From a bacterium (GTDB lineage Bacteria > AUK180), in assembly GCA_023144005.1 (NCBI GenBank), contig JAGLGN010000020.1, positions 1 through 64,000 of the forward strand: 64,000 nucleotides of DNA, in the 5' to 3' direction. Positions 37,150-46,803 of the stretch are shown piece by piece. The notes below the pieces were generated by a model. That model was not told the DNA's origin, did not search any database, and saw only the letters and a list, made by a program, of their open reading frames with translations. The first letter of the stretch is position 1, and each line of letters opens with the position of its first letter. Position numbers and translations under genes: made by a program.

Positions 37150-37312
37150 AATTAAAATATAGTTATCTCATTCCTCTTTTTCTCTTCTCTAATTCTTCAT
37201 TTCTTAATTCTTCATTGTTCATTATTCATTGTTCATTGTTCACTGTATTTTCCCACTTTACACTTCACACTTCACACCTCACACTTTCTTCTGCACCTGT
37301 CTACTTGAGTAT
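37150..37312. repeat. Heptamer arrays before the end of the giant gene
   Basis: TTCTTCA/TTGTTCA-type units run from about 37190 to 37245 (ATTGTTC ATTATTC ATTGTTC ATTGTTC) and change to CACTTTA CACTTCA CACTTCA CACCTCA CACTTTC at about 37254-37288. The unit length of seven holds although the bases drift. The array stops at the 3' end of the 2721-residue protein gene. Confidence 0.65.
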
Positions 37313-40300
37313 AACACACTTACCCTGGATCTGCTCGCCTGCTTCGTCGGTAATAATGTATATATATACCCCTGAAACGACCTTTTTTCCTCTGCGTGTC
37401 CTAAGGTCCCAGGTGTGATCGATCAATTCCGGCTGCATTTTAATTACAAATTCTCCTGAAATACTGTATATCGCAATACTTGAATTCTCAGTGAGATTGG
37501 CAAATGTGATATGTTCAATACCCATATTGCTGCTCCACGGAACGGGATAAACCACGACATCGCCAAGGCCTTGAGCATAATTGTTCACCGCATCAAAATC
37601 CTGTACCTGGCTTATCGTCAGGTCAATGAACTGAGCCGTCTCCGGAGTATATTTATAAAGCCCTACTTCAGGAGTAACCGTATATGTCGCGCCTGCATCA
37701 AGGTCCGTAAACAAGTAATATCCTGAAATATCAGTATAAACTTCCGTTGTGGAAGCACCCGTAAGAACAACCTTGATATCCGCCAAAGGAGTTATCCCTG
37801 ACATAATATTTCCGCTTATCGACCATGAATTCAATGTTCCGGTGAAGTCCACATCAGAAACATTCGCACTCAAAACAGTACAATTGGTATTTGCGGGGCT
37901 GAATTCATAATGCGTATGCGAAGGCGTGACCGTATAATCTTTGCCCGCATCAAGACCGGCAAAGGAATAATTACCGCTGCCGTCAGTCGTCGTTGATGCT
38001 GTCGCATAACCGCTCAGATCCACGGTAGCACCGCTTATCGGATTTGTGCCGTCGGTGATGTTCCCTGAGATATCCCATGTATTCAGAGTTCCCGTAAAAT
38101 CAGAGCTCGAGATATCCGAGCTGATATTATTATACGAATTGCTGGGAGCCGCAAAGGTGTAATGCGTCATTGACGGTGTAACCGCAAAGTCCTCACCCGC
38201 ATTCAAACCGGCAAAGGAATAGTTCCCACTGCCGTCTGTCGTAGTTGTAGCAGAGGCATAGCCGCTCAGATCGACCGTAACACCGCTTATCGGGTTCGCG
38301 CCATCTGTTATCGTGCCTGAAATGGTCCATGTATTCAATATGGCAGTGAAATCAGTTGAGGTTTCATCCGCGCTCAAATCTGTATGCTCTGTACTTGTAG
38401 GAGCAAAGGAATAATGCGTGAGTGATGGAGTAACGGTATAATCTCCGCCAGCGTCAAGGCCGGCAAAGGAATAATTGCCGCTGCCGTCGGTAACAGCAAA
38501 GGTAGTCGCTGAGCCGGTGAGATCCACGGTGACACCAGAAAGCGGGGTAGCCCCATTAGTAATGGTGCCCGAGATATCCCAGGTTTTCAATGTACCGGTA
38601 AAATCATTTCCGGTATCATTCGCGCTGAGATCCAGGATCGAAATATTCACGGGAGCAAATATATAATGCGTATGAGATGGTGTCATGGTATAATCACCAC
38701 CTGCGTCAAGATCGGCAAAGGAATAATTACCGCTGCCGTCAGTAACAGTCGTGGCGGTAGCCGAGCCAGAAAGGTCGACTGTAACGCCGCTTATCGGGTT
38801 AGTGCCGTCGGTGATCGTCCCAGAAATGTCCCATGTATCGATCGTCCCTGTGAAATCGGTATTGTTGCGATCGCCTCCCAAATTAAAATGGGTGGTCCCT
38901 GAAGGTACGAACATGTAGTGTGTGTATGACGGTGTAACCGTATATGTCGCTCCCGCGTCAAGCCCGGCAAAGGAATAATTACCGCTGCCGTCGGTCGTAG
39001 TTGATGCTGACACATAACCGCTCAGATCGACCGTAACTCCGCTTAACGGATCAGTGCCGTCTGTGATCGTGCCTGATACATCCCATGTATTAAGAGTTCC
39101 AGTGAAATCGGTCGCGGTTTCATCCGCGCTAAGATCGGTATATGTGGTACTTATAGGAGCGAATGTATAATGCGTGAGTGACGGCGTGACCGTATAATCA
39201 CCGCCCGCATCAAGCCCGGCAAAGGAATAATTACCGCTGCCGTCAGTTGTCGTTGTAGCAGTTGCCGAACCCGAAAGATCGACAGTAACTCCGCTTAACG
39301 GATTAGCGCCGTCCGTGATCGTTCCCGAGATATCCCATGTATTAAGGGTTCCTGTAAAATCAACTGATGTCTGATCGCTGTCCAATGAAGCGATATCCGT
39401 AAATGACGGTGAGAACGAATAATGTGTAAATGATGGGGTGACAGTATAGCTTTCACCATGAGGGACATCCGCGAACGAATAATTTCCGCTGCCATCAGTA
39501 ACGGTGGAAGCCGAACTGTATCCGCTCAGATCAACCGTAACTCCAGCCATCGGAACTGCACCATCGGTTATCGTGCCCGAGATGGTGTGCGGAAGAGATT
39601 TTGTGATTACATCAAGCTCATCCGAAGCATCCCTTGAAAGAGGGATGCAATTCTTGGCTACGACCAAGTAAAAATATCCTGTCGCGGGTGTCAAGCCAGA
39701 GTCAGCAAATGTCAAAGCATTGGTATCCGAAGCGAGCAGAGTCGCAGTAATAGTATCCACCGGCGTCGTGCCGCTTCTGTAAAGATCGTATATAACCTCT
39801 TCTATCGTCTGCTGGGCATCTGTTGCCGCATCCCAGACAATAGTTATCGCATTGTAAGTAACAACAGTCGAATCTATATTAGAAATACCTGAAACAGCCC
39901 AGTCTGGTGCGGTTGTATCCGCAGGATCACATGCAGGCAAAGTTGCAATCGCTAGCTCGTCCGATGCCTCCCTTTCAAGCGGCACACAATTGCGTACGAC
40001 AACTTTATAATAATATGTCGTCTCCATTGTCAGTCCCGTATCCAGATATGTATTTGCTTCAGTATCTTCAACTATCGGTGTCAATGAACTTGTGTCAGAA
40101 ATTGTAACGGTATCTCTGTACAGATCATAGGTAAGAGGCAATGTGTCGTTCTCAAGATCAGAGGCCGCATCCCATTCCAAGTCAATAGATGTGTGGGATA
40201 TTGCCGTTGAACAGATATTCGAGACCCCTGAAACTGTCCAATCCGCAGCGGTAACATCGGCGGGATCGCAGATGACAGGTAGCGGAGCGGTATTTATATC

Positions 40301-43300
40301 GGCTACTGAACGGGGGTTCAATCTATAATAATCGTATCCGTATAATAACACACCCGTTAATTGACTTATCGTCTGGCCTGCCGTCATCTCGGCATGGTAA
40401 AAAGCATCATCACAGCCGAGTATCTTGGTTCCAGCGGAATCCCTGAACTCCCAATAGCCGTGATTTCCGGTGGTCGAACTCACCACAACATCATAGAATG
40501 TCACAAGGACACCTTCATACGCTTCAGGTACGAGATCGCAATTGGCGCCTTCCGGATCATTGTCTCCGATCTCTTCCACAGTTGTAGTGGTCGCATTTGT
40601 GGAATTGCCGGAAGAATTCACGGCATAAGCTGTAATCGTGTTGATCTGAGAAAGCCCGAAATACTCGTCAACCGTACCGGTAATGGTAATATTATCCCCT
40701 ATAACAGGGAAATTTGTGAAGTCATAGACATAAATACCGTTCCAAGCGCCATCGGCATCGGTAATAATATATTTATTCGTACCGACCGCAGTAACATTCC
40801 CCGTCAAGGTAACTTCTTCCGCTTCTCTTGGAGAATCGTAGCATTCCGATCCGACGCTTCCTGTAAATTGTATACTGTAGATAGTATCAACCGGAACGGC
40901 CGGCGTAATAACGGTCAGCTCATCAGAGGAATCCCTTGAAAGCGGAACACAATTGGAAACCGTGACAAGATAATAATATGTATTGGAAGCGGAAACCGTA
41001 TTGTCAGCGTATGTAGTAAGAACCGTATTATTGGCAAGTAATGTTGCGGTTGTCGTATTGAGCGGCGTTGAATTACTTCTATAAAGATCGTATGTCAATG
41101 CCTGCGTATTGTTATCACTGTCGGATGCGGCATCCCATGAAAGCGCAACGGATGTCTGCGAAACAGAAGTGCTATCCAGATTGGAGATCCCTGAGACAGT
41201 CCAATCAGGCGCTGTAGTATCCGAATCATCACAAAGAGAAGCCCCGGAAGTGTCAATATCGGCTGCTGAGCGGGGGTTCAATCTATAATAATCGTATCCG
41301 TATAATAACACACCCGTTAATTGACTTATCGTCTGGCCTGCCGTCATCTCGGCATGGTAAAAAGCATCATCACAGCCGAGTATCTTGGTTCCAGCGGAAT
41401 CCCTGAACTCCCAATAGCCGTGATTTCCGGTGGTCGAACTCACCACAACATCATAGAATGTCACAAGGACACCTTCATACGCTTCAGGTACGAGATCACA
41501 ATTGGCGCCTTCCGGATCATTGTCTCCGATCTCTTCCACCGTTGTTGTAGTGGCGTTTACAGGATTACCGGAAGAATTCAAGGTATATGAAGTGATCGTA
41601 GTAAGTTCAGTCAAACCGAAATACTCATCTACCGTGCCGGTAATAGTAATATTATCCCCTACCGTAGGAGTGTAATTGGAGTCATAAACATATAAGCCGT
41701 TCCATGCACCATCCGCATCGGAGATAACATATTTTCCGGTTGCGATTGCCGTAACAACACCTGTAAGGGTGACCTCTTCCGCATCCCTGGGAGAGTCATA
41801 ACATCCGGATCCAAGAGTTCCTGTAAATTGCACACTGTAGATAGTATCCCCTGCCGGGCCGGCGGGAGTTGTAGTTTTAACCTCATCGGAAGCTTCCTTT
41901 TCAAGAGGCACACAGTTCTTTGCCGCTATTTTGTAATAGTATGTATTTTCAGGAACCACTGTGCTATCCGCATATGCTGTACCCGTAAGATTCGATGCGA
42001 CAACGGTAGCTGTAGATGTATCGACAGGCGTAGAACCGCTTCGGTAAAGGTCATAGGTCACGGCTTCTGTCGTATTTTCAGTATCCGCGGCAACTCCCCA
42101 ACTGAGAGTTATCGAGCTTGATGCGGTATTTGTAACGGCGATATCCGATACTCCGCTCACCGTCCAATCTGGAGGTGTCGTGTCACTGTCATCACAGGCA
42201 GCAAGCGTCTCCCTCTGAATAAATTCATCCCAATTGCTTGTAGTAGCGATCAGCGTCGAGTCATAATACGCGTCATAATCCAATTCATCTAAGGGATAAT
42301 AGATACCGGTCCCGTAACAATCATTTCCCGTCTCGGCAAAATTATTTGTGACCGCATTAGTAATGGCCGTTCTAACTGCTGCAGAGCTGTCCTTCAAAGA
42401 TTGCGGTACCGCCTGGGCCTCTAATTTCAAACAGAAATCGTAAAGATCTATCTGATCGTAATAAGGGTAAGAAGAGTCAAGTTCAAAGGTATTGGCTCTT
42501 GCGTTTTGTATCTGCGTGCCATATGAGCTCAAATTCTGTCTGAGCTTGATCGCGAAAGAATTGATCGCGGGTGTCAGGCCTGAAGATACCTGCGCGAGGT
42601 CCAGGGCAGATTGTGTCCATCCGTTTGATCCACTTTCTCCCGCAGCATATGCGTCAACTACCGAATTTGCCAATGCCACAGGTGTAATTGTCCCTCCACT
42701 GCTCACAATATCATTCAGAAACGGTGTATAAGACCATCCGTCAAGCCACTCCGACATCTCTGATGCCACCATATAATCAAAATACGGAGCTGATTCCGCA
42801 TTATTTTCCCACATCTGGTCAAGACATACATCATAACCCACTATGTCGAGTTTTGAGCCGTAATAAGTATATATCTCTTTAAAAGCCGTACCAAGTTCAC
42901 CGAGCATACCCGGAGTGCCTGAAGTGAAATATAAGTAATCGCCACTTGTATCATCCGAGGAAGCGCCCTTGTAAGAGGCAAGATTATCCTCGACTTTCCG
43001 CCAGCCGTCACCATGATCCCAGATCACCAGCATATAATGCTCGGCGGGGTAATTATCCCTCACCCATTTTCCGAAGGAGACCAATGTATCGCCATCTCCC
43101 ATATTTGCCTCTCCGATATCCGAAACAGCGTTTGCAATTGTCGGAGTCATCCCGGAGGTAATATAATATCTCTTAGTTGAGGTCCAGTCGTCGTATAATG
43201 AAGAATAACCACCGATCCTGTCCATCTGGACAACGATATTCAGATTAGCATCAGAACCGACAGCGGACATTTCCAGAAAATCATCAATGCCGTCTGCTTC

Positions 43301-45466
43301 AAGATTATTGTCACAGTTAAGAAACACCGCGACGGTCCATTTCGGCAATACGCTTTCGGGGGTATTTATCTCTACTTCATCGGAGGCAGTCATAGAAAGC
43401 GGAACACAATTGGATGCCACTACTTTATAATAGTAAGTGGTGCCGCCGGAAAGAGAGCTGTCCGTATAGGAAGTTGAAGTGATCCCTGCGGTCATCAATA
43501 TCGCCGTTGTAGTATCCACAGGTGATGTCTCACTTCTATAAAGGGCATAAGTTATGGCCTCTGTATCATTTTCCGCATCCGTTGCGGAATCCCAGGCCAA
43601 TGCCGCGGATGATGATGTGATCAAGGTTGAATCGATGTTTGAAACACCTGAGACCGACCAATCCGGAGCAGTTGTATCTCCATTATCACAAGCATTCACT
43701 GAAGGGCTGGTATCTATATCCGAAGCGGAGCGGGGATTCAATCTGTAATGATCATAAGTGTAAAGGAGAACTCCCGTGATCTGTGAAATAGTCTGGCCGT
43801 TCGCGAGATCGGCAAGGTAGAAACTATCGTCACAGCTCAATTCAAGGGTTCCCGACTGATCCTTGATCTTCCAATATCCGTAAGTACTTAAAGGCGAGCT
43901 GACAACAACATCATAAAGCGTCACAAGAACACCCTCATACTCCTCCGAGTCGGCATTACAGTCCGCTCCCCATTGGGAAGAGCCGCCGATACTTTCACAT
44001 GTAACGGTAGCAGGAGTTACAGAATTTCCCGAAGAATTCAAGGTATATGAAGTAACAGTCGCGATCTCGGTAAGGCCGAAATATTCATCCACTATACCGG
44101 TTATTGTAATATTGTCTCCAACGGATGGGGAATAATTGCTGTCATAAATATAAACCCCGTTCCATGCGCCGTCAGCATCGGCGAAAACATATTTTCCAGT
44201 GCCTATTGCGGTAACGATGCCTGTCAGGGTAACCTCTTGTGTTTCTCTGGGGGAATCGTAGCATTCACTTCCCACAGTCGCCGTGTTCTGAACACTATAT
44301 ATCGTATCTGTGGTCTCCGCGGGAGTTGTTATCTCGATCTCGTCTGAAGCGGTTCTGGTCACAGGTACGCAATTTGATGCCACGACCTTGTAGTAATATG
44401 TTGTTTCTGCTGAAACAGTATTATCCGTAGCACTGGTGGATGTGGTTCCAGAAGCTACCAGAGTTGCCGTAGCGGTATCAACAGGAGATGTTCCACTTCT
44501 ATACAGGTAATATGAAATTGCAAATGTATCATTCTCAACTTCGGAGGACGCGTCCCACATAAGCGTGACCTGATCCGCCAGAAGTGAGGATGTCTCAATG
44601 TTTGACACTCCTGAGACCGCCCAGTCCGGAGGTGTCGTATCGGAATCGTCGCACCCGGCGCATGTACCGCCCCATACATCACATACCCATTCGGGGTGAT
44701 CTATATACGGATTTCTGTTGCCCTGGATCGCGTAAACCGCGTCGTTTCTGTCTATTTCCTTCTGGCTGACCGGATCTGCGTTATGCCATTCCAGGAACAT
44801 ATCATACGCCCAGGCCTGAAATCCGGGATATGATGTACCGTTGAAGCTGGTATCGGTCGTGTCCCAGGAATCGATCCGGTCTTCGTACCTTGTCACAGTA
44901 TAGAAATAGGTTCTTGCAAAATCGCCCTTATATTCATCAATGGGTTCAAATATCGCTCCAGAATAACCCGCGTATGAACAACTTCCGACCTTCGAACCAT
45001 TCGTCGATGTCCAGGTCGGGCTTGAGGTTTCACCGAAGGGGTAATTTGATCTTCTCCCGTTGACATATCCATCGGTCGGATATACCATAAAAAGATCAGT
45101 GTACATGGGAGAAGAGCTCCCGAACCAGCTTGAAGGGATAGAATGCTCTCTATTATAGCAATCCGCTTCACTGTTATAGGTTCCGCATTGATTCGAACCA
45201 TGTGTATAAGTGTATGCGGGAGTGCCGCCGGGAACAGTGGAGTACATATCCCATACGGTATTCGCGCCCGTATTATCAGTGGTCTGATAGGCGATATAAA
45301 GGGAATCATAGCTCTGACTGGAATGTCCGTCAATAATATAGTGAAGATTCGTCTTTAATGTAGCTCCGGTACCCGTAGCTGTATCATAATAGCCTGCGGG
45401 AATAGCCGCAAACAGAAGCTGTGAAAACGCGAAAAATGCAAGAAAGATCAACTTGGTAACTTTCAT
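37301..45466 (-). CDS. Giant secreted endonuclease I / clostripain-type peptidase with repeats and sorting domain
   Basis: 2721 residues from ATG 45466 (GAGG 5 nt upstream; GTG 45472 less likely). Signal peptide to about residue 20. Endonuclease I (EndA/NucM) domain, about 22-275: NREHSIPSSWF with H108, TDGYVNGRRSNYPFGE, GNRNPYIDHPEWV. Then Fn3-like domains (six in all, each with DTTxPDWxVSG...), three OB-like domains (ECYDSPREAEEVTLTG) and, at about 710-1085, a C11 peptidase with His in WDHGDGW (about 819) and Cys in GYDVCLDQM (about 881). Eight repeats of about 84 residues (ISGTITDG...TDGSGNYSFAG) fill about 1957-2630. The end (GDVVVYPVPW...SGVYIYII) is a sorting-type domain. Probably degrades DNA and protein outside the cell. 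Confidence 0.9.
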   Translation of the reverse strand: MKVTKLIFLAFFAFSQLLFAAIPAGYYDTATGTGATLKTNLHYIIDGHSSQSYDSLYIAYQTTDNTGANTVWDMYSTVPGGTPAYTYTHGSNQCGTYNSEADCYNREHSIPSSWFGSSSPMYTDLFMVYPTDGYVNGRRSNYPFGETSSPTWTSTNGSKVGSCSYAGYSGAIFEPIDEYKGDFARTYFYTVTRYEDRIDSWDTTDTSFNGTSYPGFQAWAYDMFLEWHNADPVSQKEIDRNDAVYAIQGNRNPYIDHPEWVCDVWGGTCAGCDDSDTTPPDWAVSGVSNIETSSLLADQVTLMWDASSEVENDTFAISYYLYRSGTSPVDTATATLVASGTTSTSATDNTVSAETTYYYKVVASNCVPVTRTASDEIEITTPAETTDTIYSVQNTATVGSECYDSPRETQEVTLTGIVTAIGTGKYVFADADGAWNGVYIYDSNYSPSVGDNITITGIVDEYFGLTEIATVTSYTLNSSGNSVTPATVTCESIGGSSQWGADCNADSEEYEGVLVTLYDVVVSSPLSTYGYWKIKDQSGTLELSCDDSFYLADLANGQTISQITGVLLYTYDHYRLNPRSASDIDTSPSVNACDNGDTTAPDWSVSGVSNIDSTLITSSSAALAWDSATDAENDTEAITYALYRSETSPVDTTTAILMTAGITSTSYTDSSLSGGTTYYYKVVASNCVPLSMTASDEVEINTPESVLPKWTVAVFLNCDNNLEADGIDDFLEMSAVGSDANLNIVVQMDRIGGYSSLYDDWTSTKRYYITSGMTPTIANAVSDIGEANMGDGDTLVSFGKWVRDNYPAEHYMLVIWDHGDGWRKVEDNLASYKGASSDDTSGDYLYFTSGTPGMLGELGTAFKEIYTYYGSKLDIVGYDVCLDQMWENNAESAPYFDYMVASEMSEWLDGWSYTPFLNDIVSSGGTITPVALANSVVDAYAAGESGSNGWTQSALDLAQVSSGLTPAINSFAIKLRQNLSSYGTQIQNARANTFELDSSYPYYDQIDLYDFCLKLEAQAVPQSLKDSSAAVRTAITNAVTNNFAETGNDCYGTGIYYPLDELDYDAYYDSTLIATTSNWDEFIQRETLAACDDSDTTPPDWTVSGVSDIAVTNTASSSITLSWGVAADTENTTEAVTYDLYRSGSTPVDTSTATVVASNLTGTAYADSTVVPENTYYYKIAAKNCVPLEKEASDEVKTTTPAGPAGDTIYSVQFTGTLGSGCYDSPRDAEEVTLTGVVTAIATGKYVISDADGAWNGLYVYDSNYTPTVGDNITITGTVDEYFGLTELTTITSYTLNSSGNPVNATTTTVEEIGDNDPEGANCDLVPEAYEGVLVTFYDVVVSSTTGNHGYWEFRDSAGTKILGCDDAFYHAEMTAGQTISQLTGVLLYGYDYYRLNPRSAADIDTSGASLCDDSDTTAPDWTVSGISNLDSTSVSQTSVALSWDAASDSDNNTQALTYDLYRSNSTPLNTTTATLLANNTVLTTYADNTVSASNTYYYLVTVSNCVPLSRDSSDELTVITPAVPVDTIYSIQFTGSVGSECYDSPREAEEVTLTGNVTAVGTNKYIITDADGAWNGIYVYDFTNFPVIGDNITITGTVDEYFGLSQINTITAYAVNSSGNSTNATTTTVEEIGDNDPEGANCDLVPEAYEGVLVTFYDVVVSSTTGNHGYWEFRDSAGTKILGCDDAFYHAEMTAGQTISQLTGVLLYGYDYYRLNPRSVADINTAPLPVICDPADVTAADWTVSGVSNICSTAISHTSIDLEWDAASDLENDTLPLTYDLYRDTVTISDTSSLTPIVEDTEANTYLDTGLTMETTYYYKVVVRNCVPLEREASDELAIATLPACDPADTTAPDWAVSGISNIDSTVVTYNAITIVWDAATDAQQTIEEVIYDLYRSGTTPVDTITATLLASDTNALTFADSGLTPATGYFYLVVAKNCIPLSRDASDELDVITKSLPHTISGTITDGAVPMAGVTVDLSGYSSASTVTDGSGNYSFADVPHGESYTVTPSFTHYSFSPSFTDIASLDSDQTSVDFTGTLNTWDISGTITDGANPLSGVTVDLSGSATATTTTDGSGNYSFAGLDAGGDYTVTPSLTHYTFAPISTTYTDLSADETATDFTGTLNTWDVSGTITDGTDPLSGVTVDLSGYVSASTTTDGSGNYSFAGLDAGATYTVTPSYTHYMFVPSGTTHFNLGGDRNNTDFTGTIDTWDISGTITDGTNPISGVTVDLSGSATATTVTDGSGNYSFADLDAGGDYTMTPSHTHYIFAPVNISILDLSANDTGNDFTGTLKTWDISGTITNGATPLSGVTVDLTGSATTFAVTDGSGNYSFAGLDAGGDYTVTPSLTHYSFAPTSTEHTDLSADETSTDFTAILNTWTISGTITDGANPISGVTVDLSGYASATTTTDGSGNYSFAGLNAGEDFAVTPSMTHYTFAAPSNSYNNISSDISSSDFTGTLNTWDISGNITDGTNPISGATVDLSGYATASTTTDGSGNYSFAGLDAGKDYTVTPSHTHYEFSPANTNCTVLSANVSDVDFTGTLNSWSISGNIMSGITPLADIKVVLTGASTTEVYTDISGYYLFTDLDAGATYTVTPEVGLYKYTPETAQFIDLTISQVQDFDAVNNYAQGLGDVVVYPVPWSSNMGIEHITFANLTENSSIAIYSISGEFVIKMQPELIDHTWDLRTRRGKKVVSGVYIYIITDEAGEQIQGKCVILK
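40310..40578. repeat. Near-identical internal copy A of an OB/linker segment
   Basis: This stretch within the giant gene matches 41270-41538 with one base difference up to about 40578, at an exact spacing of 960 bp. It encodes the C-terminal part of an OB-like domain (TTTVEEIGDNDPEGAN to YDYYRLNPRS). Flanking parts of the two domains have diverged much further. Confidence 0.85.
41270..41538. repeat. Near-identical internal copy B of an OB/linker segment
   Basis: Partner of 40310-40578, offset 960 bp. The third, related domain (around 43730-43990) codes for a similar protein segment but differs at many bases, so only two of three copies have been made alike. Confidence 0.85.
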
Positions 45467-45686
45467 AGACACCTCAATTAGTTTATCTTATTTGAATTAA
45501 TATATCAATACCGATTAAGCAAAAAGAAGTTCCAGGTTCAAAGGTTCACAAGTGTTAACGTATGATGTGTAGCGTGTCAAGTGAAATGTAATAAATATTC
45601 ACACCCGTAACCGGAAAATCGTTATTTCGTTTCTTTCATTAAAATCACCCGTTATAATAATAGAACGCCGGAGCGAAGTAAGATGT
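45467..45686. other. Spacer upstream of the giant gene
   Basis: AT-rich sequence next to the giant gene, then AGGTTCAAAGGTTCACAAG (45535-45553) and, at 45600-45625, CACACCCGTAACCGGAAAATCG, which matches the CACATCCGTAACCGGAAAA word at 30784-30802 and its inverted copy near 22851-22870. No gene is supported. A -35/-10-like pair close to the start (45480-45508) would place transcription start on top of the ribosome site, so I do not call it. Confidence 0.4.
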
Positions 45687-45835
45687 GGGACACGCCGTAC
45701 TCCGCAGGAGTTCGACTGTCCCGATGTAAAAGTTCCAAGCAAAGAGTTGACAGGAAGCGAAGCGTGTAAACTCTTTGCCCCGTTAGAATCAAACGGAAAC
45801 ATTCTCCACACATCTTTGAATGTTATCCCCTTTCT
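45687..45835. repeat. Hairpin repeat, copy 2
   Basis: First hairpin: GGGACACGCCGTACTCC-GCA-GGAGTTCGACTGTCCC (45687-45722). Second hairpin: GCAAAGAGTT (45739-45748) and AACTCTTTGC (45769-45778), perfect 10-bp arms. The tail CCCCGTTAGAATCAAACGG...CATTCTCCACACATC follows. The whole unit matches copy 3 at 47571-47720 in the same orientation with few differences outside the first loop. Open frames across it exist on both strands but simply reflect the repeat. Confidence 0.75.
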
Positions 45836-45843
45836 CTTTAGTC

Positions 45844-45885
45844 ATTCCCGTGCAGTTTACCCCGATTACATCGGGGATCGGGAAT
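45844..45885. repeat. REP-like nested palindrome downstream of the NicO gene
   Basis: Outer arms ATTCCCG (45844-45850) and CGGGAAT (45879-45885) enclose CCCCGAT-TAC-ATCGGGG (45860-45876), both perfect. The GTCATTCCCG...CGGGAATCCATC frame is like widely dispersed palindromes of many bacteria. It lies 45 bp after the stop of the minus-strand NicO gene and could slow RNA polymerase or protect the transcript end, though no T-run follows. Confidence 0.6.
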
Positions 45886-45930
45886 CCATCTTACTCCACC
45901 TTTCAACTTTTGAACTTTTGAACATTCTTT

Positions 45931-46803
45931 TTACAGATTGGCCAGGAAAAGAAGGGAGCCGATCGCTAAAATGAAAAGCGCACCGATGATCTCCAGGATT
46001 TTCTGCAGGAGATTCATTGTTTTGCTCTGACTTGACGCGAGTTTCATTGCGCTCTTCTTTGAGAGCACGGTCGCTACACCGACCAGGGAAATAGTAGTGC
46101 CCATCCCTATGCCCATTGATAGGACCGCAGCGACACCAAGAAGCAGAAGCCCGATCGAGACGCAAAATATCATTATAAGGATCCCACCGGTACATGGAAT
46201 TATTCCGATCGCGATGATTAGAGGTAAAACGCTTTTCTGGGATTCGTGTTCAATGTCAGCTGTCGATTCTTTGACAATCCGTTTTTTCAAGGCGAATCTC
46301 ACGAGCAGAGCAAATCCGATGAGTGCGATGACGCCGTAACTGATCAACTTTATTATTCTTTCAACATTCTGTATCGAATGAAAGAACGCCGCTTTCAAAA
46401 GAAAGTACATCAGAAGAACTACCACTATCGAAGAGATCGAGTGAAGGACGCCAATGGACCCGCCGCTCAGGATCCCTTTTTTTATCGACCCTTCCTCTGA
46501 AAGAAAGTATGAGAAGATCAGGGTCTTGCCGTGCCCCGGCCCTACCGCATGTATTACGCCGTATAGAAAGGAAAGCAGCAGGATTATAATAATGGTCTTG
46601 GGAGACTTGTCCTCCTTGATCTTACGGGCCAATATAGCTATCTTGTCGTTGATCTTTTTCTGTACGGGAGCGATCGTTTCTACGATCTTTCTGATAAATG
46701 TTGGATATATCGATTTTTTCTTCTTTGGGAAATACTGCTTGTTCTGAGCAAAAACAGGCAGGAGCATCATTAATAAGATTATAGCAATAATGATCTTCTT
46801 CAT
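45931..46803 (-). CDS. NicO-family nickel/cobalt transporter, membrane component
   Basis: 290 residues: signal-like N-terminus, a basic linker, then about six membrane helices. The conserved first-helix motif is LYGVIHAVGPGHGKTLIFSYF, where His and the PGHGK turn are characteristic of the NicO/RcnA superfamily; the fifth helix has IIPCTGGILIMIFCVS, also typical. Members move Ni2+ or Co2+ (some export it). The gene overlaps the DUF1007 gene by 4 bp (ATGA), the pairing commonly seen in this superfamily. The metal and direction cannot be read from sequence. Confidence 0.85.
   Translation of the reverse strand: MKKIIIAIILLMMLLPVFAQNKQYFPKKKKSIYPTFIRKIVETIAPVQKKINDKIAILARKIKEDKSPKTIIIILLLSFLYGVIHAVGPGHGKTLIFSYFLSEEGSIKKGILSGGSIGVLHSISSIVVVLLMYFLLKAAFFHSIQNVERIIKLISYGVIALIGFALLVRFALKKRIVKESTADIEHESQKSVLPLIIAIGIIPCTGGILIMIFCVSIGLLLLGVAAVLSMGIGMGTTISLVGVATVLSKKSAMKLASSQSKTMNLLQKILEIIGALFILAIGSLLFLANL

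Noticed and set aside
45480-45508. Promoter TTGATA-N17-TAAACT for the 2721-residue protein
   Set aside because: Transcription would begin at or after the ribosome site of the ATG at 45466, which does not fit.
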